Source of the DNA: Clostridiales bacterium
GTDB taxonomy: Bacteria > Bacillota > Clostridia > Christensenellales > UBA3700
DNA: 8,436 nucleotides
Direction of reading: 5' to 3'
Assembly (NCBI GenBank): GCA_014799645.1
Contig: JAAVHQ010000025.1
Coordinates: 10,454 to 18,889 of the forward strand
The notes below the pieces were generated by a model, which worked only from the letters and a program-made list of their open reading frames with translations, did no database searches and was not told where the DNA came from. Both the position numbers and the translations under genes were made by a program. This document shows, one piece after another, positions 6,078-8,436 of this stretch (positions are counted from its first letter, which is position 1; the number at the start of each line of letters is the position of its first letter).

Positions 6078-6551
6078 TTATAGTTCATACGCCATTATAT
6101 ATTCTTCTTGATTTTCGTCAACAATAACAAACCCGACTTTCTTATACATATTGACGGCGTAATTTGCTTTCTGGACGGCAAGCGAAACTCTTTTATAACT
6201 TCGCTGTTTAAGTACCGACAAAATATTTTGCATTAAATCAGTACCTATTCCAAATCCTCGATATTCTTTGTAGAGTGAAATCGCAAGCGACGGCGTGTCG
6301 TCGTCAACGTGACCGTAATCATTCATAATTCTTGTCCAAACTGCCCCGACGATTTTACCGTCCACTTCCGCAACCAACGCTACGTCGTCTTTTTGCTTGC
6401 CAAAGTCTTTGACGTAAACTTGCAGTTCGTCTTTTTGTACAATACTCTTTGGCGGTGGCGTTACGCCTTGCGGAATAAAGATTGCGTTGTACAAAAAATC
6501 GTCCAACAATCCGTATTCGCTCGTTTGCATTTCTCTTATGAGGTATTCCAT
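6078..6551 (-). CDS. GNAT-family N-acetyltransferase
   Basis: A 157-aa single-domain acetyltransferase. The acetyl-CoA motif A is present: LAISLYKEYRGFGIGTDLM (89-107) with the pyrophosphate loop R98-x-x-G-x-G. It is preceded by strands VALVAEVDGKIVGAVW (57-72) and followed by YKRVSLAVQKANYAVNMYKKVGF (119-141), the usual motif B with the C-terminal Tyr/Phe signature. These features indicate N- or O-acetylation of an amine or similar small substrate; the substrate is unknown. The start MEYLIREM at 6551 fits the family's N-terminus, but no clear Shine-Dalgarno precedes it. Only 31 bp separate it from the Vat-like gene and no convincing promoter lies between, so it is probably the last gene of that operon. 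A terminator follows. Confidence 0.88.
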   Translation of the reverse strand: MEYLIREMQTSEYGLLDDFLYNAIFIPQGVTPPPKSIVQKDELQVYVKDFGKQKDDVALVAEVDGKIVGAVWTRIMNDYGHVDDDTPSLAISLYKEYRGFGIGTDLMQNILSVLKQRSYKRVSLAVQKANYAVNMYKKVGFVIVDENQEEYIMAYEL

Positions 6552-6582
6552 AACTACATACTAACATACCGGTTACGTCAAG

Positions 6583-7221
6583 TCAATTTATCGTTTTGAT
6601 TTTTGATATATCCCCACTGCACAGTATTTCGAGATTTTCAAATATTTTTTCGGCAGACCAATCCCACCATTTAAGATTCAACAAAAATTCAATAGTCTCG
6701 TCGTCAAATCGCTTTCGGATAACTTTAATTGGATTTCCGCCCACTATATGATAAGGCAAGACGTCTTTTGTTACGACCGAATTCGCGCCGATTATCGCCC
6801 CATCGCCTATATGCACACCTGGTAGTATTGTAACGTTTTGACCAATCCAAACGTCGTTGCCTACTACGGTATCGCCTTTCAATGGCAAATCAGCCAATTT
6901 AGGCGTTGCTTTTTCCCAACCGTTTCCCATTATATTAAAGGGATAAGTAGTCACTGAATTCATACGGTGATTTGCGCCGTTCATAATAAACTCCACGCCT
7001 TTCGCAATAGCGCAAAACTTCCCTATTATCAATTTATCGCCGTTAAAATCATAGTGATGCGTAACGTGTTTTTCAAAATTCTCCGCGTCTTCGTTATCGT
7101 CATAATAAGTATAATCCCCGACAAGAATATTCGGATTTTTAACAACGTTTTTAATATAGCAAAGACTTGGAATATTACTGTTTGGAAACGCTTTGTTAGG
7201 GTCAGGTCCAAATTTTGGCAT
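6583..7221 (-). CDS. Vat/CatB-type xenobiotic O-acetyltransferase (left-handed beta-helix)
   Basis: A 212-aa hexapeptide-repeat acetyltransferase, close to the usual length of Vat streptogramin A and CatB chloramphenicol acetyltransferases. ILVGDYTYYDD (32-42), GDKLIIGKFCAIAKGVEFIMNGANHRM (61-87) and YPFNIMGNGWEKATP (93-107) follow the Vat pattern. His85 in MNGANHRM matches the catalytic His of the family. The beta-helix turns continue through GDTVVGNDVWIGQNVTILPGVHIGDGAIIGANSVV (116-150) and PYHIVGGNPIKVIRKRF (156-172). Acetyl-CoA-dependent acetylation of a streptogramin A-like or other hydroxyl substrate is expected from the family; resistance itself is not proven by sequence. AGGAGG stands seven bases before the ATG. 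The 22-bp gap to the upstream XRE gene indicates co-transcription from the switch promoter. Confidence 0.88.
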   Translation of the reverse strand: MPKFGPDPNKAFPNSNIPSLCYIKNVVKNPNILVGDYTYYDDNEDAENFEKHVTHHYDFNGDKLIIGKFCAIAKGVEFIMNGANHRMNSVTTYPFNIMGNGWEKATPKLADLPLKGDTVVGNDVWIGQNVTILPGVHIGDGAIIGANSVVTKDVLPYHIVGGNPIKVIRKRFDDETIEFLLNLKWWDWSAEKIFENLEILCSGDISKIKTIN

Positions 7222-7243
7222 AATCTATCCTCCTAAAACGAAC

Positions 7244-7447
7244 TTATGCTTCTACTCCAAGCAAATAATCGGTTGTCACGTTAAAAAAATCGGCAAGTAT
7301 AATTATGGCATTTGCGTTTGGAACACGCTTTTCACTCTCCCAATAAACTATCGCCGTATGGCTTAATCCTGTAGCTATCGCAAGTTGTGCTTGCGACAAA
7401 TTTTTCTCAATACGTAATTCTTTTAATCTTTCGGCAAATTTCTTCAT
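7244..7447 (-). CDS. 67-aa XRE-family repressor, first gene of the acetyltransferase operon
   Basis: A single Cro/C1-type domain: MKKFAERLKELRIEKNLSQ, then AQLAIATGLSHTAIVYWESE (helix-turn-helix, about 20-39), then ANAIIILADFFNVTTDYLLG. It is divergent from another small XRE gene across a 105-bp region with three matching palindromes, one of which lies within this gene's own promoter. Autorepression is therefore likely. The ATG at 7447 has no Shine-Dalgarno, and the predicted transcription start falls on its A, so the message is probably leaderless, as for lambda cI from PRM. The Vat-like and GNAT genes follow closely on the same strand. There is no peptidase or sensor domain, so any inducer would have to act through this small domain or through the divergent protein. 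Confidence 0.88.
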   Translation of the reverse strand: MKKFAERLKELRIEKNLSQAQLAIATGLSHTAIVYWESEKRVPNANAIIILADFFNVTTDYLLGVEA

Positions 7448-7453
7448 ATGAAG

Positions 7454-7482
7454 ATATTATCACAAATGTGACTAAATGTCTT
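7454..7482 (-). promoter_or_regulatory. Repressor/operon promoter (leaderless)
   Basis: AAGACA (7482-7477), a 17-bp spacer, TAATAT (7459-7454) preceded by TGA, an extended -10. The start is predicted at 7447, the first base of the ATG. Operator O1 fills most of the spacer. The -35 box shares two bases with that of the divergent promoter. Confidence 0.6.
7459..7472. promoter_or_regulatory. Operator O1
   Basis: ATCACA-AA-TGTGAC, one base short of a perfect 6-bp inverted repeat. It lies in the spacer and at the edge of the -10 box of the repressor promoter, so occupancy should block that promoter. Confidence 0.7.
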
Positions 7483-7510
7483 GACAAGTCACAATTGTGA
7501 CTGATATGAT
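7481..7510 (+). promoter_or_regulatory. Promoter of the divergent XRE gene
   Basis: TTGACA (7481-7486), an 18-bp spacer, TATGAT (7505-7510); predicted start near 7517, leader of about 36 nt. Operator O2 occupies the spacer. Confidence 0.7.
7488..7501. promoter_or_regulatory. Operator O2
   Basis: GTCACAATTGTGAC, a perfect 14-bp palindrome between the -35 and -10 boxes of the plus-strand promoter. Its centre is 29 bp from that of O1. Confidence 0.75.
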
Positions 7511-7520
7511 AGACCTGTAA

Positions 7521-7534
7521 GTCACAAATGTGAC
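7521..7534. promoter_or_regulatory. Operator O3
   Basis: GTCACA-AA-TGTGAC with perfect 6-bp arms, in the leader just past the predicted start of the plus-strand gene and upstream of its GAGG site. Its centre is 33 bp from that of O2. Confidence 0.75.
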
Positions 7535-7552
7535 CGATGGCGAGGTATAAAT

Positions 7553-7771
7553 ATGAAAAATTCAAATAATTCAATAACCGAAAAACCGAATTCGCAACTT
7601 ATTATTGCATATATTGAAAATAATAATTTAACAAAAAAAGAATTTTGCCAACAATGTAAAATTAGTATTTCGACATTTTACAAAATTATAAATGGAAAAA
7701 ACATTAACCTTATTTCATTATTTAAGATAGCAAAAATTATGAATGTTCCTGTGCACATGTTTTTCAAATAA
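7553..7771 (+). CDS. 72-aa XRE-like HTH protein, divergent Cro-like partner
   Basis: A 72-residue protein with an Asn/Ser-rich start (MKNSNNSITEKPNSQ) followed by one helix-turn-helix domain: LIIAYIENNNLTKKEFCQQC, then KISISTFYKIINGKNI (recognition helix region about 37-52), then LISLFKIAKIMNVPVHMFFK. The ATG at 7553 is supported by GAGG seven bases upstream and by the promoter at 7481-7510. It is markedly AT-rich with many AAT/AAA codons, unlike the tRNA and permease genes to its right, which suggests recent acquisition. Two of the three operators lie in its promoter and leader, so it is probably repressed by the divergent 67-aa protein. Whether it also binds these operators, like lambda Cro, is unknown. 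The transcript should end at the hairpin at 7911-7941. Confidence 0.82.
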   Translation: MKNSNNSITEKPNSQLIIAYIENNNLTKKEFCQQCKISISTFYKIINGKNINLISLFKIAKIMNVPVHMFFK

Positions 7772-7810
7772 TCTATCTACCGTATAGTAAAACGCTCACT
7801 CACGATTCGT

Positions 7811-7831
7811 TGGTTGGCAATATAGGATTCG
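7811..7831 (-). repeat. Copy of the tRNA-Val 3' end, possible att site
   Basis: These 21 bases match 7946-7966, the 3' end of tRNA-Val including its CCA, at 20 positions; only base 5 differs. Both copies have the same orientation. A direct duplication of a tRNA 3' end is the usual scar of site-specific integration. Only 135 bp separate the copies, so if this is an att site, the element between is gone or lies on the other side. Confidence 0.55.
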
Positions 7832-7904
7832 TAAGGAGCGAAGCGAGGTCTAGCGAGCATATTCAATGCGAGCGTCACTATTTCGAACTGTCCTATTATT
7901 GCCC
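7811..7904. repeat. Imperfect long inverted repeat with tRNA-like ends
   Basis: Read on the minus strand the segment starts GGGCAATAATAGGA and ends TCCTATATTGCC-AACCA. The ends pair over about 12 bp with one bulged A, then TTCG/CGAA after a three-base bulge. Both ends resemble the acceptor arms of the adjacent tRNA-Val. The middle is replaced by GCGAG/GCGAAG-rich sequence and no D or anticodon arm is present. It fills most of the gene-free stretch after the plus-strand XRE gene. It may be a decayed tRNA-Val duplicate or a small palindromic element. Confidence 0.5.
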
Positions 7905-7910
7905 TTATGA

Positions 7911-7941
7911 AAAAGATACGCCATAAATTGGCGTATCTTTT
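7911..7941. terminator. Strong bidirectional terminator between tRNA-Val and the XRE gene
   Basis: A perfect 13-bp stem, AAAAGATACGCCA (7911-7923) with TGGCGTATCTTTT (7929-7941), around a 5-nt loop. The minus strand runs on into TTTTTC, ending tRNA-Val transcripts; the plus strand ends in TTTT, ending the XRE transcript. Confidence 0.85.
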
Positions 7942-7945
7942 GATT

Positions 7946-8020
7946 TGGTGGGCAATATAGGATTCGAACCTATGACTTTCTCCACGTCAAGAAGACACTC
8001 TCCCTCTGAGTTAATTGCCC
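7946..8020 (-). tRNA. tRNA-Val (anticodon GAC)
   Basis: A 75-nt cloverleaf. Acceptor GGGCAAT/ATTGCCC is fully paired; D arm ACTC/GAGT; anticodon stem TCTTC/GGAGA with loop TTGACGT, giving GAC, which reads GUC and GUU; T arm ATAGG-TTCGAAT-CCTAT; discriminator A and encoded CCA. Its own promoter lies at 8038-8067. Its 3' end is duplicated at 7811-7831. Confidence 0.95.
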
Positions 8021-8037
8021 AAATATTTTGTAAAGTC

Positions 8038-8067
8038 ATTATACACGCGATAAAACGGCAATGTCAA
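8038..8067 (-). promoter_or_regulatory. Promoter of tRNA-Val
   Basis: TTGACA (8067-8062), an 18-bp spacer, TATAAT (8043-8038), both perfect consensus on the minus strand. The predicted start near 8031 lies 11 nt before the mature tRNA. Confidence 0.75.
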
Positions 8068-8097
8068 GTGTATAATAGATTTTTGAATTTCTATAAC

Positions 8098-8173
8098 TGG
8101 TGGAGATAAGGGGATTCGAACCCCTGACCTATACGTTGCGAACGTATCGCGCTACCAACTGTGCTATATCCCC
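8098..8173 (-). tRNA. tRNA-Ala (anticodon CGC)
   Basis: A 76-nt cloverleaf. Acceptor GGGGATA/TATCTCC includes the G3-U70 wobble pair that defines alanine identity; anticodon stem ATACG/CGTAT with loop TTCGCAA, giving CGC, which reads GCG; T arm AGGGG-TTCGAAT-CCCCT; discriminator A and encoded CCA. The D stem GCAC/GCGC has one A-C mismatch at 12-23. Its promoter is at 8185-8213. Confidence 0.95.
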
Positions 8174-8184
8174 AGATTGATTAT

Positions 8185-8213
8185 ATTCTAGCATATAATC
8201 TTTGCATTTGCAA
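8185..8213 (-). promoter_or_regulatory. Promoter of tRNA-Ala
   Basis: TTGCAA (8213-8208), 17 bp, TAGAAT (8190-8185) preceded by TGC on the minus strand. The predicted start is near 8178, five bases before the mature tRNA. Confidence 0.65.
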
Positions 8214-8241
8214 GAAAAAACAAGAAGTCAATGTCAATACT

Positions 8242-8436
8242 TTAATTCTCTATCATTACTTCTTTGACGGATATTCTATTCAACTTAAAAGCGTAGTAAG
8301 TCATCAGTGCAAAATAGCATACGACGAATAGCGCGAGCGTAAGGAAAAACACGGGTACGTCGAAATTATATTCGGGCATACTTTCCACGTCGGCGAAAAC
8401 GATATTTACCATAATTTTGAGAAGTCCGTATTGATA
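8242..8436 (-). CDS. C-terminus of an FtsX-like ABC transporter permease (5'-truncated)
   Basis: The last 64 codons of a minus-strand gene that enters from the right edge and stops with TAA at 8244-8242. It reads a short extracytoplasmic piece (VESMPEYNFDVP), one membrane helix (VFFLTLALFVVCYFALMTYY) and a cytoplasmic tail ending NRISVKEVMIEN. The tail IxVKEVxIEN after the last helix is typical of FtsX/MacB-like permeases of Bacillota, which work with an ABC ATPase in peptide or antibiotic export or sensing. The rest of the protein and any partner ATPase lie outside the window. Identification rests on a short segment. Confidence 0.65.
   Translation of the reverse strand, partial: YQYGLLKIMVNIVFADVESMPEYNFDVPVFFLTLALFVVCYFALMTYYAFKLNRISVKEVMIEN

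Noticed and set aside
6553..6581. Separate promoter for the GNAT gene
   Set aside because: TTGACG is present on the minus strand, but no acceptable -10 lies 16-18 bp downstream; the nearest, TATGTA, is at 15 bp and would start inside or at the ATG.
7459..7534. CRP/cAMP-type sites in the XRE intergenic region
   Set aside because: CRP sites read TGTGA-N6-TCACA. Here the half-sites are in the opposite order, TCACA-NN-TGTGA, with a two-base centre, which fits small XRE dimers better.
7811..7904. A third functional tRNA gene
   Set aside because: Only the acceptor ends resemble tRNA-Val. The T stem cannot pair, there are no D or anticodon arms, and the first acceptor pair is G-A.
1..8436. CRISPR array, rRNA, transposase, integrase or toxin-antitoxin pair
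   Set aside because: No regularly spaced repeats, rRNA-like sequence, transposase or integrase motifs are visible. The small XRE genes have no adjacent toxin-like frame.

Overview
The window looks like a chromosomal accessory region of a low-GC Bacillota bacterium, probably an uncultured gut-type Clostridia lineage. This rests on strong AGGAGG-type ribosome binding sites, near-consensus sigma-A promoters, CCA-encoding tRNA genes, a Vat-like acetyltransferase and an FtsX-like permease ending in VKEVMIEN. The taxonomic placement is inference. Almost all genes lie on the minus strand. Only two small XRE regulators (1533-1748 and 7553-7771) are on the plus strand.

Left part (1-2721). A lipoprotein with fibronectin-like repeats runs off the left edge. 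It is divergent from a 71-aa XRE regulator. That regulator converges, across a bidirectional terminator, on a larger membrane-anchored XRE regulator with a zinc ribbon. Middle (2874-5890). A geranylgeranyl-reductase-family flavoprotein with an apparently leaderless promoter is followed by an APH-fold phosphotransferase. Next come what looks like a frameshifted, truncated MATE transporter start and a PIN/NYN-like nuclease-domain protein. The PIN-like gene and the zinc-ribbon XRE gene, about 3 kb apart, carry the same ~79-bp promoter/operator module, so they probably form a small regulon.

Right part (6001-8436). A minus-strand operon encodes a 67-aa XRE repressor, a Vat/CatB-type O-acetyltransferase and a GNAT acetyltransferase. 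It is divergent from a second small XRE gene. The 105-bp gap between the two XRE genes holds three GTCACA-NN-TGTGAC palindromes and two promoters whose -35 boxes overlap, a lambda-like switch layout in miniature. The repressor transcript appears to start on its own ATG. Beyond the plus-strand XRE gene lie a near-perfect copy of the tRNA-Val 3' end inside a ~94-nt imperfect hairpin, a strong terminator, tRNA-Val(GAC), tRNA-Ala(CGC) and the C-terminus of an ABC permease. The tRNA-end duplication suggests that foreign DNA has integrated here.

The most interesting candidates are the three-operator XRE switch attached to acetyltransferase genes, and the duplicated promoter module joining a membrane XRE regulator to a PIN-like protein. 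All calls come from reading the sequence; no search or computation was run.
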